Source: an uncultured Spirochaetaceae bacterium
GTDB lineage: Bacteria; Spirochaetota; Spirochaetia; Sphaerochaetales; Sphaerochaetaceae
Assembly (NCBI GenBank): GCA_947630635.1
Contig: CANRIJ010000001.1
Span: 1-42,204, forward strand
Length of the DNA stretch: 42,204 nucleotides
Direction: 5' to 3'
Part shown: in pieces, positions 6,971-16,643 of the stretch
How positions within the stretch are numbered: the stretch's first letter is position 1
How the letters are laid out: every line of letters begins with the position of its first letter
Notes under the pieces: generated by a model
Database searches by the model: none
What the model was told of the DNA's origin: nothing
Seen by the model: only the letters and a program-made list of their open reading frames with translations
Program-made: the position numbers and the translations under genes

Positions 6971-8719
6971 CTATACAATTGAATAGAGTCTGTAATACAG
7001 GCCCTTCTTCTCAATAAGCTCTGAATGGGTACCATACTCAACAAGCCTTCCCTTATCGATTGCAAAGATGATATCGCTGTCGATGACAGTTGATAGCCTA
7101 TGGGCTATTACAATGCTTGTTCTGCCCTTAGAAAGATTGTTGAATGCACTCTGAATAAGCGCCTCGGACTCTGTATCAAGCGAGCTTGTAGCCTCATCAA
7201 AGACCAGAATCGGAGGATTTTTCAAGAATACTCGCGCAATGGAGAGTCTCTGCCTCTGTCCTCCAGAGAGCCTTGTGCCTCTCTCTCCAACCTCCGTATC
7301 GAGTCCATTGGGAAGGGATTTGACAAAGTCATAGAGGTGAGCATATCTAAGACTATCCCAAAGCTCCTCATCCTTTGCATTGACCTTTCCGTACAAAAGA
7401 TTCTCTCTGATTGATGCATCAAAGAGGAAGATATTCTGCTGCACGTAGCCAATTGATTCATGAAGTGATTTCTGTGTCACATCGCATATATTTGTGCCAT
7501 CAATAAGAATCCTTCCGGACTCTGGCTCATAGAAGCGCCCCAATAGGCTCACTATGGTGCTCTTTCCAGCGCCCGACTCTCCGACAAGAGCAACGCGTTT
7601 TCCCCCTGGGATTCTCAGATTCAAATGATCGATTACTATATCCTTCCCATCAGATTGATACCTAAATGAGACATCATCAAAGAGTATCTCGCCATTTGAG
7701 ACTTCGAGCTTTACGGCATCCTTCTTGTCTTTGATCTCTGGCTGAATATCCATAATATCGGTAAAACGCTCAAAGGAGGCAGCGCCTTGGGTAAACTGCT
7801 CTGTGAAATTTATAAGCCTATCAATTGGAGGTAGAACCACTGACACATATAGAATAAATGCAACAAGGTCCGATACAGGCACCATATTTAGGGCAACCAT
7901 GACAACAGAGCCCACTATTGTCACAAAATAATATAACTGCCTCATAAACTGTATTCCCGCCTGATAGTCCGCCATGGTCTTATACATGTTCTCTCTGGAG
8001 TTCTTAAGAGTCTCCGATGAGCTTTCGAATTTCTTTTCCTGATAGTTCTCCTTGCTGTAGCTCTTAACCTCTCTTATGCCCTGAATAGAGTTCTCTGCCT
8101 GAACATTCACATCCGCAATAGTCTCTCTGATTCTTCTGTTCTTAGCCTTGAGTCTCCTGTTGAATATGATTCCGTAGATAAGCATTATCGGGAGCACAGT
8201 TATTGAGATTAAAGAGAGCTTCCAAGAGAAGGCAAACATCAGAGCATAGGCTCCAATTATGGTCGCAACTGATATAAGTATGTCCTCTGGGCAGTGATGG
8301 GCGACCTCTGCGATATTAAAGAGGTCATTTGTGATTCTCGACATGATCGTACCGGTCTTAGTGTGGTCAAAATACGAAAATGACAGGCTCTGCAGATGGG
8401 AAAAGAGGTCTTTTCTCATGTCATTCTCTATCCATACGCCAAGATAGTGTCCCCAGCGAATCCTTACGTAGTTAAAGAGAGCCTCAAGGGCGTACAAAAG
8501 AAGAATAGCGGCAAAGAGAAGGGCCATTATTCTGTAGTTTCGGCCACTCTCGGGCCCTGTGATCATATTTGTAAGGTACCTTACAATAGCGGGAACTATG
8601 ATTGACAGAACCGATGCAAGAAGTGCAACAGCAAGGTCCAATATAAACCACCACTTATAGTCGCGGTAATAAGACATGAAGCGTCTGAACTGGCCCTTCC
8701 TCTTCACTGCCTCTCTCAA
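6971..8719 (-). CDS. ABC exporter, fused membrane and ATPase domains (MsbA/LmrA type)
   Basis: A 582-residue half-transporter that would work as a dimer to export lipids, drugs or peptides; the substrate is unknown. Six membrane helices fill about 25-320. The nucleotide-binding domain has Walker A GESGAGKST (near 380), signature LSGGQRQRLSIARV, Walker B ILVFDEATSSLD and H-loop AHRLST. The start is a TTG at 8719, placed behind AGGAGAGGTGAT; no better ATG exists before the conserved FRRFMSYYRDYKW. It lies 17 bases after the helicase gene, so the two are probably cotranscribed. Confidence 0.93.
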   Translation of the reverse strand: MREAVKRKGQFRRFMSYYRDYKWWFILDLAVALLASVLSIIVPAIVRYLTNMITGPESGRNYRIMALLFAAILLLYALEALFNYVRIRWGHYLGVWIENDMRKDLFSHLQSLSFSYFDHTKTGTIMSRITNDLFNIAEVAHHCPEDILISVATIIGAYALMFAFSWKLSLISITVLPIMLIYGIIFNRRLKAKNRRIRETIADVNVQAENSIQGIREVKSYSKENYQEKKFESSSETLKNSRENMYKTMADYQAGIQFMRQLYYFVTIVGSVVMVALNMVPVSDLVAFILYVSVVLPPIDRLINFTEQFTQGAASFERFTDIMDIQPEIKDKKDAVKLEVSNGEILFDDVSFRYQSDGKDIVIDHLNLRIPGGKRVALVGESGAGKSTIVSLLGRFYEPESGRILIDGTNICDVTQKSLHESIGYVQQNIFLFDASIRENLLYGKVNAKDEELWDSLRYAHLYDFVKSLPNGLDTEVGERGTRLSGGQRQRLSIARVFLKNPPILVFDEATSSLDTESEALIQSAFNNLSKGRTSIVIAHRLSTVIDSDIIFAIDKGRLVEYGTHSELIEKKGLYYRLYSIV

Positions 8720-8736
8720 GCTATCACCTCTCCTTT

Positions 8737-10128
8737 TTATTTTCCCTCTTTTTCAAACTCCTTCTTGTAGAAGGCGAGACGCTCTTCAAAAGTCATCTTA
8801 GAGAGCCTCTCATAGTCAACACTATGCTCCCTATTTCTATTTTTATCACTAGCTGAGGGGCCTCTTCTAAGGGATTTTCCTCTCCTCTCGCCCCTGGAGG
8901 ATTGATCATGGCCTCTTCTCTTATAAGAAGAGCCCCTCTTATAGTCGCCTCTTGGGCGCCTTTCTGATCCCCAGTTCTTATATAGGCTCTTATCCTCCAC
9001 CTCTTCGAGGTTCTCCTCATCGGCCCACTTGACTGGAATCTTCATCTGAATGAAATCCTCGATGGCCTCTAAGCCGTAGATATACTCATCGCAGGCAAGA
9101 GTAATGGCCTTCCCGCTCTTTCCAGCCCTTGCAGTTCTGCCAATTCTATGAACGTAGTTCTCGTAGTCCTCGGGAATGTCATAATTGACTACAAGAGAGA
9201 GGTCATCAATCTGGAGTCCGCGTGCAGCCACATCGGTTGCAACTAAGAACTCAGTCTTTCCATCCTTAAGCCTATCAAGTGCTCTAAGCCTCTTAGATTG
9301 GGACATATCGCCCATTAGATACTCTGCCTTATATCCGTTTTGAGATAGGCGCTTTGCAACCTCCACTGCCTTTCCCTTTGTATTTGTGAAAATCAAGGCA
9401 GTATATGGATTGTTTTTCCTCAGAAGACTCAAAAGAAGTGAGAACTTCTCATCCTTTGATACATGATAGAGCTCTTGCTCGATCTTCTTTACGACTATCT
9501 CCTCGGGCTCACTCTCTATCTCAACGGGCTCATTCATATAGACCCAGGCAAGATTCCTTACCTTGGTTGAAAGCGTGGCAGAAAAGAGCATTGTCTGCCT
9601 CTTTGTCTTATCGCACATCATCCTGAACATCTCTTGAATGTCAGGATAGAAGCCCATATCAAACATTCTATCGGCTTCATCAAGCACAACTATATCAAAT
9701 TTGGAGAAGTCGATCTTTCTTGAGTGAGCATAGTCCAAAAGACGCCCTGGCGTTCCAACATATAGAGCGGGATCTGATGATATCTCATCATCCTGATTCT
9801 TATAGCCAACCCCGCCGTAGAAGCATCCTATTCTATATCCCTCTATCTTACTCGATAGTACCCTCGCATCATCTTCAATCTGAAGTGCAAGCTCTCTGGT
9901 GGGAGCGACGACGAGGGCTCTGGATTTGCTATCCTTTAGATACCTATTGAGTATAGTCAGCACAAAAATTGCAGTCTTCCCACTTCCGGTCTTGGACTGG
10001 ACCATTACGTCTCTCCCGCTAAGTGAAGAGGGAAGAGATAGCTCCTGCACCTTTGTGCACTCCTTAAATCCTGCCTTCTCAACTCCCTCTAAGACTTCTT
10101 TCTCCAAATTCAGCTCATTAAATTCCAT
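8737..10128 (-). CDS. DEAD-box ATP-dependent RNA helicase
   Basis: A 463-residue RNA helicase of the RhlE/CshA-like group, involved in ribosome assembly or RNA turnover. All core motifs are present: the Q motif (FNELNLEKEVLEGVEKAGFK then VQE), motif I SKTGSGKT, PTRELA, TPGR, DEAD, SAT, the second RecA domain with ATDVAARGLQIDDL and HRIGRTARAGKSG. From about 375 the tail is strongly basic (RRPRGDYKRGSSYKRRGHDQ, then RGERRGKSLRRG), a disordered RNA-binding extension. Its start directly abuts the aminotransferase stop. Confidence 0.96.
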   Translation of the reverse strand: MEFNELNLEKEVLEGVEKAGFKECTKVQELSLPSSLSGRDVMVQSKTGSGKTAIFVLTILNRYLKDSKSRALVVAPTRELALQIEDDARVLSSKIEGYRIGCFYGGVGYKNQDDEISSDPALYVGTPGRLLDYAHSRKIDFSKFDIVVLDEADRMFDMGFYPDIQEMFRMMCDKTKRQTMLFSATLSTKVRNLAWVYMNEPVEIESEPEEIVVKKIEQELYHVSKDEKFSLLLSLLRKNNPYTALIFTNTKGKAVEVAKRLSQNGYKAEYLMGDMSQSKRLRALDRLKDGKTEFLVATDVAARGLQIDDLSLVVNYDIPEDYENYVHRIGRTARAGKSGKAITLACDEYIYGLEAIEDFIQMKIPVKWADEENLEEVEDKSLYKNWGSERRPRGDYKRGSSYKRRGHDQSSRGERRGKSLRRGPSASDKNRNREHSVDYERLSKMTFEERLAFYKKEFEKEGK

Positions 10129-10914
10129 CTATTCCATTTTCCTTATTTCGTCTTTGATTCTGATAATGTCCTGCCATCGATCTCTCTTCATCTTTACATC
10201 GCCTATCTCACTTACAGGAAGGGCTGCCATTGAAGTCGAGGAAATGAAGACGCTATCAAAATACTTGATATCATCATATTTTGGAGCCTCAAAAATGACC
10301 TTATATCCTAGTTCCTTGGCAATTTTTATAACTCGTGTTCTTGTAACACCGCTTAAAACAAGCTCGTCCTCTGCTGTATAAAGGCTCTTGTCTGCTATTG
10401 CATAGAAATTAGTTCTGGTACCCTCTGTTACTCTCTCTCTTCTGTTTACAAGAAGAGCCTCAAATGCGCCCTTTGACTCAGCCCTCTTCATTGCAAGGGT
10501 GCTAAGCAGCCTATTTGAGGTCTTAACAGTAGGCATAAAGCGCTCGCCAAAGAAGTAAATGCACTTAACTCCATCCTCATAGTAGCTATCAGGATAGGCA
10601 ATCAGATCTGAATAGGTAATGAATATGCCCTCTTCAGAATGGGTAATCCTAAGCTGTGCTGAAGAGATGTCTTCGCACTTGATAAGATTCTCTATCCACT
10701 CTGATATCTCAATCTCGCTTACCTTAAGAGGAAGATAGATTTCATCAGAGGACTTTTTGAGCCTCATAAGGTGGTCTCTTAAAAAGACTGCTCTAGAATT
10801 GATAACCCTCAGTGTCTCATAAACTGAATAAGATGAAGTCACTGTTGGGGAGAGCACCCCGACTTTGAGAGTATCCTCTTCGACAAGCTTTCCATTAAAT
10901 ATCGCTCTCTTCAT
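10129..10914 (-). CDS. Class IV (branched-chain/D-amino-acid type) PLP aminotransferase
   Basis: A fold-type IV PLP enzyme of 261 residues. Family members include branched-chain aminotransferase, D-amino acid aminotransferase and aminodeoxychorismate lyase; which this is cannot be settled. Features are the YETLRV active-site segment, the catalytic lysine in TVKTSNRLLS, AFEALLVN, the PLP-phosphate contact VTEGTRTNFYAI, and LSGVTRTRVI. The frame opens with a GTG at 10926 that overlaps the ftsK stop (GTGA). The ATG at 10914 gives the family-typical start MKRAIFNGKL with GTGAGG just upstream, so it is preferred. Confidence 0.85.
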   Translation of the reverse strand: MKRAIFNGKLVEEDTLKVGVLSPTVTSSYSVYETLRVINSRAVFLRDHLMRLKKSSDEIYLPLKVSEIEISEWIENLIKCEDISSAQLRITHSEEGIFITYSDLIAYPDSYYEDGVKCIYFFGERFMPTVKTSNRLLSTLAMKRAESKGAFEALLVNRRERVTEGTRTNFYAIADKSLYTAEDELVLSGVTRTRVIKIAKELGYKVIFEAPKYDDIKYFDSVFISSTSMAALPVSEIGDVKMKRDRWQDIIRIKDEIRKME

Positions 10915-10922
10915 TCTATGCC

Positions 10923-13900
10923 TCACATTTTGAGAATTTCACGAGGCTTTCCGCCATTAGAGGGTCCAACAACTCCTCGCTCTTCCATCATCTCAATAAG
11001 ACGCGCAGCCTTATTATAGCCAATACGCATCCTTCTCTGCAGATAGCTAGCCGAGGCCTTCTTTGACTCAAGCACTATCTTTATTGCCTCTTCGTAGGAT
11101 GCCTCATCAGAATCCTCAAAGCTCCAATCCCCATCATCGTCATCGCTCTCTTTCTCCTCTTCAACGGTGAAGATCTCCTCCTCAAGCTGATCAAGGGGAC
11201 CAGAGTGCTCCTTTGCATAATGGGTTATCATATCAACCTCATCTTCGCTTAAGAAGGCACCCTGTATTCTTCTCAGTCCAGCTATTGCATTCGATGGGTC
11301 TAAAAGGAGCATATCGCCCTTACCAAGGAGTGCCTCTGCACCCCCTTCATCGAGTATTACTCTTGAATTGAGATTATTTGCAACTGCAAATGCGATTCTT
11401 CCAGGGAGATTTGACTTAATTGTTCCGGTAATTACCTCAGTAGTAGGTCGTTGAGTCGCAAGAACTAGGTGTATGCCAGCGGCTCTCGCCTTTGCAGCAA
11501 GACGGGTAATCTGGGTCTCTACCTCATTCTTGGCGACAGCCATCAAGTCAGCCATCTCATCGATAATCAAAACGATGTATGGCATCTTCTCAGACTGGAG
11601 GTGCTCTTTCTCGACCTTCTCATTGTAGCTATCGATATTTCTAACTCCGTAATTGTTGAGCATTTGGTATCTTCTCTCCATCTCCTCAACTAGGTAATTA
11701 AGCGCCTTTACAACCTTCTTCTGATCAGTAATTACGGGAGTGAGAAGATGGGGAATGCCATTGTAGACAGAGAGCTCTACAACCTTGGGATCTACAAGTA
11801 TCAAGCGAACTTCCTTTGGCGACTTATGGTAGATCAAAGTGCATATAAATGAGTTGATAGAGACTGATTTTCCCGATCCTGTAGTACCGGCGATTATCAT
11901 ATGCGGCATCTTAGCCACATCAATCACCACAGACTCTCCTGTAATGGTCTTTCCAAGGATCATAGGGATTCTGTAGGACATTGCCTTTGGATCTCGCCTC
12001 ATATCCCTAACTAGCTCCTTAAAGCCGACCACGGCAGACTTATCATTTGGAACCTCTATTCCAACTGCCTTTTTGCCTCTGATTGGAGCAAGGATTCTAA
12101 CGCTCTTGCCACCGAGGGCATAATTGAGCTCATTCTCGCGGCTTGTGATTCTATTAATCAGCGTGCCCTCTCCGATATGAAGCTCATACATAGTGACTGT
12201 CGGACCCTTTATAATATTCTCGATCTCAACCTCGGTCTTCTGCTGGGCATAGGTATCAACAATGATATTGCCCCTCTCGATAGTATCGCTATCTATATCA
12301 CTATTTGCGTTTGGATACTCCTTCAGATAGTCAATTGGCGGATAAGAGTATTCTCTCTTTGCTCGCTCGGCTATAGCTGAATACCCATAGAGGGCACTGG
12401 AGGTAAGATGAGATATTCCGACTATATTCTCGAAGGAAGTATCATACTCTCTCTTTTCCCTAATATATTCCCTATTGTCTTCAGAGCTCTCTTGTGGGCC
12501 GCTATTCTCCTGAAATTGGAAGCGAAGCTGCTCCATCTTGCCTTCATCTCTCTTATCTTCCTCTTTCTTTTCCGGGCTATCGCTCTTAAATGGAGAGAGA
12601 CTCTTACTGCCCTCTCTCATCTCCTCTCTTATAAATGAGGTCTCCTCACTCTTTGAAGCACTCTTTTCCTTCACCTCAGGCTCAAATTCCTTTGAGGGGA
12701 AATGAGAGACTCTGAATTCACTGTCTCTTGTATCCTTTTTCTCGATGTTTTTGAACATTTGGTATCTAGGATGCTCAGGAGAGAGGCTAGAAGGGGCAAA
12801 TGAGGGGCTCTTTTTCTCCTCCTCTTTCACCTCTTCATTCACCCTTACGCCATTTTGAAGATTCTGAAAGAGCTTATACCTAGGATGATCTGGTGATAGG
12901 CCAGAGGGGGCAAATGAAGAGCTTCCATCATGATTCTCTTTTTTAATCTCTCTACTCTGAAAATCTGTCCTAGTCTCTCTATTAAGGGGCTTTTCTCCTA
13001 GGTTCTCATCCTTGATGCTATTCATCATCTCAATGGTTGCCTCAAGCATTCCGCCGCTCTTGAATTTGCTTTGGTGTATATCAGGTCGCTCTGTGGTCTT
13101 CTCGCTCTCTTTTATAGCCTCTTCTCTCTTCATCTCCTCATTGACTCTGTCCATTACAGACTCACTTTGAAAAGAAGCTGCCTTTGCCTCTTTTTTCACG
13201 CTGGGACCATCAAATTGCCTAAAATGAGGTGACTCTATGAAATCAGGAAATTCTATCGGCTCATCGGGTCTTCTGTGAGTGAACTTAGGCTCCTCGCTTT
13301 CTTTGCCCTCAGAGGCGTTTTTATCGCCTTTCCTATTCTTCTTCTCCTCTTTTCTTAGTCTATTCTCCTCTCTTTTTCTCTTCCTTTCCTCTCTCTCTTG
13401 TCTCTTTTTCTTGTTTCTTGCCTCATCATCAAGCTTATCCAGTGCCTTATTTCTCTCCTTTTCTCTCTTTAGTCGCTCCTTCTCTTCAAGAGCCTCCTTT
13501 CTAAGCTCCTCCTTCTCCTTAAGCCTATCGTAGTCTCTCTCCTCTTTGGACTTTCTCCTCTTCTCTCTCCTCTCCTCTATTCTTATTGCCTTCTCTTTCT
13601 CCTCATCATACTCTCTCTGATTCTTTTTTCTTCTTCTCTCCTCAAGCTCATTGTCCTTTCTCTGTCTGACAACAGCCTTCTCCTCATCAAGGGCATCCTT
13701 GCCAAGATAGAGTCCCTCAGACTCAAGTCTTCTCTTGTTATGCTCGTCCTTGATTCTCCACTTCTCATCCAAAACAGAGGTAAGAAAAAAGAGTACACAG
13801 GTAATTGCGATCTCTATGGCAAGAAGCACTAAAAGAAGATACCTCTTAGTCTCATCAAAATACTTCATAACCATATCTGGATGGGGGATGCCCTTCCAGA

Positions 13901-14207
13901 CCCTAAAGAGTATCGCTGCAGTTCCATAGATTAAAAAGAGCGCAAATGGCAGAAACATGCTCCTTGGCTTACGAAGCCTAAAGCCAAAGACTATCGACGA
14001 CAAAAGGATCAATAAAAGACCAAACTCAACAAGCGCCCACCTTCCGGGTACAATAGAGACATAGATTCCAATCTGACCCAGGACATCCCTAAAAGCGGGA
14101 GATAGCACATTATCATATGCCGATAAGACTCCAAAGGTGAGAGAGGCAACTCCCAAAACCATCAGAATAATTGCAATAGTAAGCGAAAACCTGCCGCGAT
14201 TATGCAT
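10923..14207 (-). CDS. ftsK: DNA translocase FtsK/SpoIIIE with a long charged linker
   Basis: Pumps chromosome DNA through the closing septum and aligns dif sites. The protein has 1094 residues from the ATG at 14207, which sits behind GGAGGAAAG; an in-frame ATG at 14231 lacks such a site. The N-terminus has four membrane helices (to about 150). Then comes a KER-rich stretch of roughly 150 residues likely to be coiled coil or a single helix, and a disordered linker holding two copies of SFAPSxLSPxHPRYxxFxN. The motor domain has Walker A GTTGSGKS (near 770) and Walker B VLIIDEMADLM (near 880). The C-terminal winged gamma domain (YLQRRMRIGYNKAARLIEMM) should read KOPS-like sequences. Confidence 0.96.
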   Translation of the reverse strand: MHNRGRFSLTIAIILMVLGVASLTFGVLSAYDNVLSPAFRDVLGQIGIYVSIVPGRWALVEFGLLLILLSSIVFGFRLRKPRSMFLPFALFLIYGTAAILFRVWKGIPHPDMVMKYFDETKRYLLLVLLAIEIAITCVLFFLTSVLDEKWRIKDEHNKRRLESEGLYLGKDALDEEKAVVRQRKDNELEERRRKKNQREYDEEKEKAIRIEERREKRRKSKEERDYDRLKEKEELRKEALEEKERLKREKERNKALDKLDDEARNKKKRQEREERKRKREENRLRKEEKKNRKGDKNASEGKESEEPKFTHRRPDEPIEFPDFIESPHFRQFDGPSVKKEAKAASFQSESVMDRVNEEMKREEAIKESEKTTERPDIHQSKFKSGGMLEATIEMMNSIKDENLGEKPLNRETRTDFQSREIKKENHDGSSSFAPSGLSPDHPRYKLFQNLQNGVRVNEEVKEEEKKSPSFAPSSLSPEHPRYQMFKNIEKKDTRDSEFRVSHFPSKEFEPEVKEKSASKSEETSFIREEMREGSKSLSPFKSDSPEKKEEDKRDEGKMEQLRFQFQENSGPQESSEDNREYIREKREYDTSFENIVGISHLTSSALYGYSAIAERAKREYSYPPIDYLKEYPNANSDIDSDTIERGNIIVDTYAQQKTEVEIENIIKGPTVTMYELHIGEGTLINRITSRENELNYALGGKSVRILAPIRGKKAVGIEVPNDKSAVVGFKELVRDMRRDPKAMSYRIPMILGKTITGESVVIDVAKMPHMIIAGTTGSGKSVSINSFICTLIYHKSPKEVRLILVDPKVVELSVYNGIPHLLTPVITDQKKVVKALNYLVEEMERRYQMLNNYGVRNIDSYNEKVEKEHLQSEKMPYIVLIIDEMADLMAVAKNEVETQITRLAAKARAAGIHLVLATQRPTTEVITGTIKSNLPGRIAFAVANNLNSRVILDEGGAEALLGKGDMLLLDPSNAIAGLRRIQGAFLSEDEVDMITHYAKEHSGPLDQLEEEIFTVEEEKESDDDDGDWSFEDSDEASYEEAIKIVLESKKASASYLQRRMRIGYNKAARLIEMMEERGVVGPSNGGKPREILKM

Positions 14208-14850
14208 CTTTCCTCCACCCAGAAATGACAAGAATATTCCTCTGTTTATCCAAAAGTGGAATATTCAAAGGCTCAATGGAATACTCAAATGAATAGCCCA
14301 AAGAGCTCAGATCCTCCAATTCCTCTAAGATGGACTCGCGCTTGGCCTTGTAGAACACCCCTATTCCACTGGGCTTCAGGAGTTTTAGAGTCGAGGGGAA
14401 GATATCCCTCAGGGGATGAAAGGCGCGGCAGGTAATCACGTCAAATTCCTCATCCACACTCTCGTAGTCTCTATCGATTAGAGTGGCATTATCGATTCTA
14501 AGGCTTGCTAAGACCCCTCTTAGAAAACCGCATCTTCTCTCCATTCTCTCGATAAGGAAGAACTTGGAAGTATCAAAAAGCACACTCAGAACCACACCTG
14601 GAAATCCAGCCCCAGTTCCAAGATCTCCGACCTTTGTACCCTCCTTCAAATATTCAGAGAAGACAGGATACGCAGATGCAGAGTCCATTACATGGTTTAT
14701 GATAATTGATTTTATATCTTTATCGGCGACGAGTGAAAGTGTTTTACTAAACAAGGCAACATCGCCAGCATATCTATAGAGCTTCTCTGCCTTAACATGA
14801 AAGTCGGGTACACCAAGCGATTTTAAATAGCTCTCCAGATGGTCAATCAT
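14200..14850 (-). CDS. rsmG: 16S rRNA m7G527 methyltransferase
   Basis: Methylates N7 of G527 (E. coli numbering) in 16S rRNA. The protein has 216 residues from the ATG at 14850 (MIDHLESYLKSLGV), which overlaps the mnmG stop by 8 bases and lies 8 bases after AGGGG. The SAM-binding loop VGDLGTGAGFPGVVLSVLF is diagnostic, followed by LIERMERRCGFLRGV and ITCRAFHPLRDI. It overlaps the start of ftsK by 8 bases. The mnmE-mnmG-rsmG order is widespread in bacteria. Confidence 0.96.
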   Translation of the reverse strand: MIDHLESYLKSLGVPDFHVKAEKLYRYAGDVALFSKTLSLVADKDIKSIIINHVMDSASAYPVFSEYLKEGTKVGDLGTGAGFPGVVLSVLFDTSKFFLIERMERRCGFLRGVLASLRIDNATLIDRDYESVDEEFDVITCRAFHPLRDIFPSTLKLLKPSGIGVFYKAKRESILEELEDLSSLGYSFEYSIEPLNIPLLDKQRNILVISGWRKDA

Positions 14851-16642
14851 GTCTCTTGCCCCTAAGTGCCATCTGAAGAAGAGCAATGTCAGAGACTCTC
14901 AGTCCTGATATCCTTGATGCCTCTCCAAGAGTCATAGGCCTAACCATCTTGAGTTTTTCTCTAGACTCGCTAGATAGCCCATCTACCTTGTCATAATCGA
15001 AATCGCTATCGATCTTAACGCTTTCATCCCTTTTGACTCTCTCAATATCAATCTCCTGCCTCTTTAGATAGCCCTCGTACTTCACTTCAAGCTCGACTTC
15101 CCTCTTCACTTCATTTGAATAGGATTGAAGAGAGTCAAAGGAGAAGATGCTAACATCTGGCTCTTTAAGCTCATCATAGAGGCTCTTATTCTGAGTCTTT
15201 GAGCGATTTCTCTTTAGATAGTCCTTCATCTCGTCTATTTTGGAGAGCTTATCCAATAGGCGCTCATATTTCTCATCGCCTACAAGACCTGCCCTTCTTC
15301 CTATTGGAGTGAGGCGCTGGTCTGCGCTCCCATCTCTGAGCTTAAGCCTGTACTCTGCACGGGATGTAAACATTCTATAGGGCTCTTTGGTGCCCTTCAG
15401 AGTAAGGTCATCAATCAGAACTCCAATATATGAATCGGTTCTTCCGAGAACTATACCCTCAGCCCCCTTGAGACGCTGGGCTGCATTGATTCCAGCAACA
15501 AGCCCTTGGCTTGCTGCCTCCTCATAGCCGCTAGTGCCATTGGTCTGACCTGCAATGAATAGATTTTTCAGAATCTTCGACTCAAGAGTCGGATAGAGAT
15601 CCAGCGGATCAAGATAGTCATACTCAACTGCATATGCTGGTCTCACAACCTCAACATGCCTCAAGCCCGGAATTGTTCTCATAAACTCTATCTGAACTCT
15701 CTCGGGAAGAGACGATGAGAGCCCATTTAGGTACATCTCATTAGTATAGAGTCCCTCTGGCTCAACAAAGATCTGGTGGCGCGGCCTTTCGGGAAAGCGT
15801 ATAACCTTGTCCTCTATTGAGGGACAATACCTTGGACCTCTTCCAACAATCTTTCCACCATAAAGAGGGCTATATTTGATATTTTCCCTGATTATTCTGT
15901 GGGTATCCTCATTGGTATAGGTTATGTAGCAAGAAAGATGGGGTCTATAGACGCTATCATAGTCAAATGAGAATGGCTGGAGAGTCTCATCGCCGCTCTC
16001 CTCTTCCAATTCATCAAAATCAATAGAATCCCTATTTACTCTGCATGGTGTTCCTGTCTTCATTCTTCCGACATTAAAACCATACTCCCTAAGCTTTGTT
16101 CCAAGCCCTATAGCTGCCCTCTCACCAAGTCTTCCATACTCTCCATCATATTCGCCGATGAAGATCCTTCCTTCCATGAAGGTGCCTGTAGTTAAGACGA
16201 CAACATCGCTTGATATCCTATTTCCACGCTCTGTGACCACCCCCCTGACAAGTCCATCCTCTATTAAGAGGTCGACAACAGTATCCATGAAAATCCTAAG
16301 ATTCCTCTCGCTTTCAAGAGTCTTTCTTGCAATAGAGGAATAGAGTGCCTTGTCAGCCTGAGCGCGGGGCGCTTGCACTGCAGGTCCCCTGCTTCTATTG
16401 AGAATTCTGTACTGAATCATGGATGCGTCAATAAGGTGCGCCATCTCACCGCCAAGAGCATCTATCTCCCTAACAAGGTTGCCCTTAGCAAGCCCTCCAA
16501 TAGAGGGATTGCAGCTCATTCTGCCTATAGCCTCGATATTCTGAGTAATAAGAAGAGTCTTAAAACCCTCTCTTGAGAGCGCAAGGGAGGCCTCTATGCC
16601 TGCGTGTCCCCCACCTATAACTATTGCCTCAAAATCACTCAT
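14843..16642 (-). CDS. mnmG: tRNA U34 carboxymethylaminomethyl synthase, FAD subunit MnmG
   Basis: With MnmE it builds the (carboxymethyl)aminomethyl group at U34 of tRNAs reading split codon boxes. The protein has 599 residues. The N-terminal FAD-binding motif is VIGGGHAGIEASLALSREG, then CNPSIGGLAKGNLVREIDAL, which carries the catalytic cysteine region, and MKTGTPCRVNRDSIDF. The NAD-binding insert and the C-terminal helical MnmE/tRNA-binding domain (VRPMTLGEASRISGL) are both present. It starts two bases after the mnmE stop codon. Confidence 0.98.
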   Translation of the reverse strand: MSDFEAIVIGGGHAGIEASLALSREGFKTLLITQNIEAIGRMSCNPSIGGLAKGNLVREIDALGGEMAHLIDASMIQYRILNRSRGPAVQAPRAQADKALYSSIARKTLESERNLRIFMDTVVDLLIEDGLVRGVVTERGNRISSDVVVLTTGTFMEGRIFIGEYDGEYGRLGERAAIGLGTKLREYGFNVGRMKTGTPCRVNRDSIDFDELEEESGDETLQPFSFDYDSVYRPHLSCYITYTNEDTHRIIRENIKYSPLYGGKIVGRGPRYCPSIEDKVIRFPERPRHQIFVEPEGLYTNEMYLNGLSSSLPERVQIEFMRTIPGLRHVEVVRPAYAVEYDYLDPLDLYPTLESKILKNLFIAGQTNGTSGYEEAASQGLVAGINAAQRLKGAEGIVLGRTDSYIGVLIDDLTLKGTKEPYRMFTSRAEYRLKLRDGSADQRLTPIGRRAGLVGDEKYERLLDKLSKIDEMKDYLKRNRSKTQNKSLYDELKEPDVSIFSFDSLQSYSNEVKREVELEVKYEGYLKRQEIDIERVKRDESVKIDSDFDYDKVDGLSSESREKLKMVRPMTLGEASRISGLRVSDIALLQMALRGKRHD

Positions 16643-16643
16643 A

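Noticed and set aside
13279..13798. Ser/Leu-rich plus-strand frame and a minus alternative frame within ftsK
   Set aside because: They are shadows of the Lys/Glu/Arg-rich ftsK linker, whose purine-rich codons leave other frames open.
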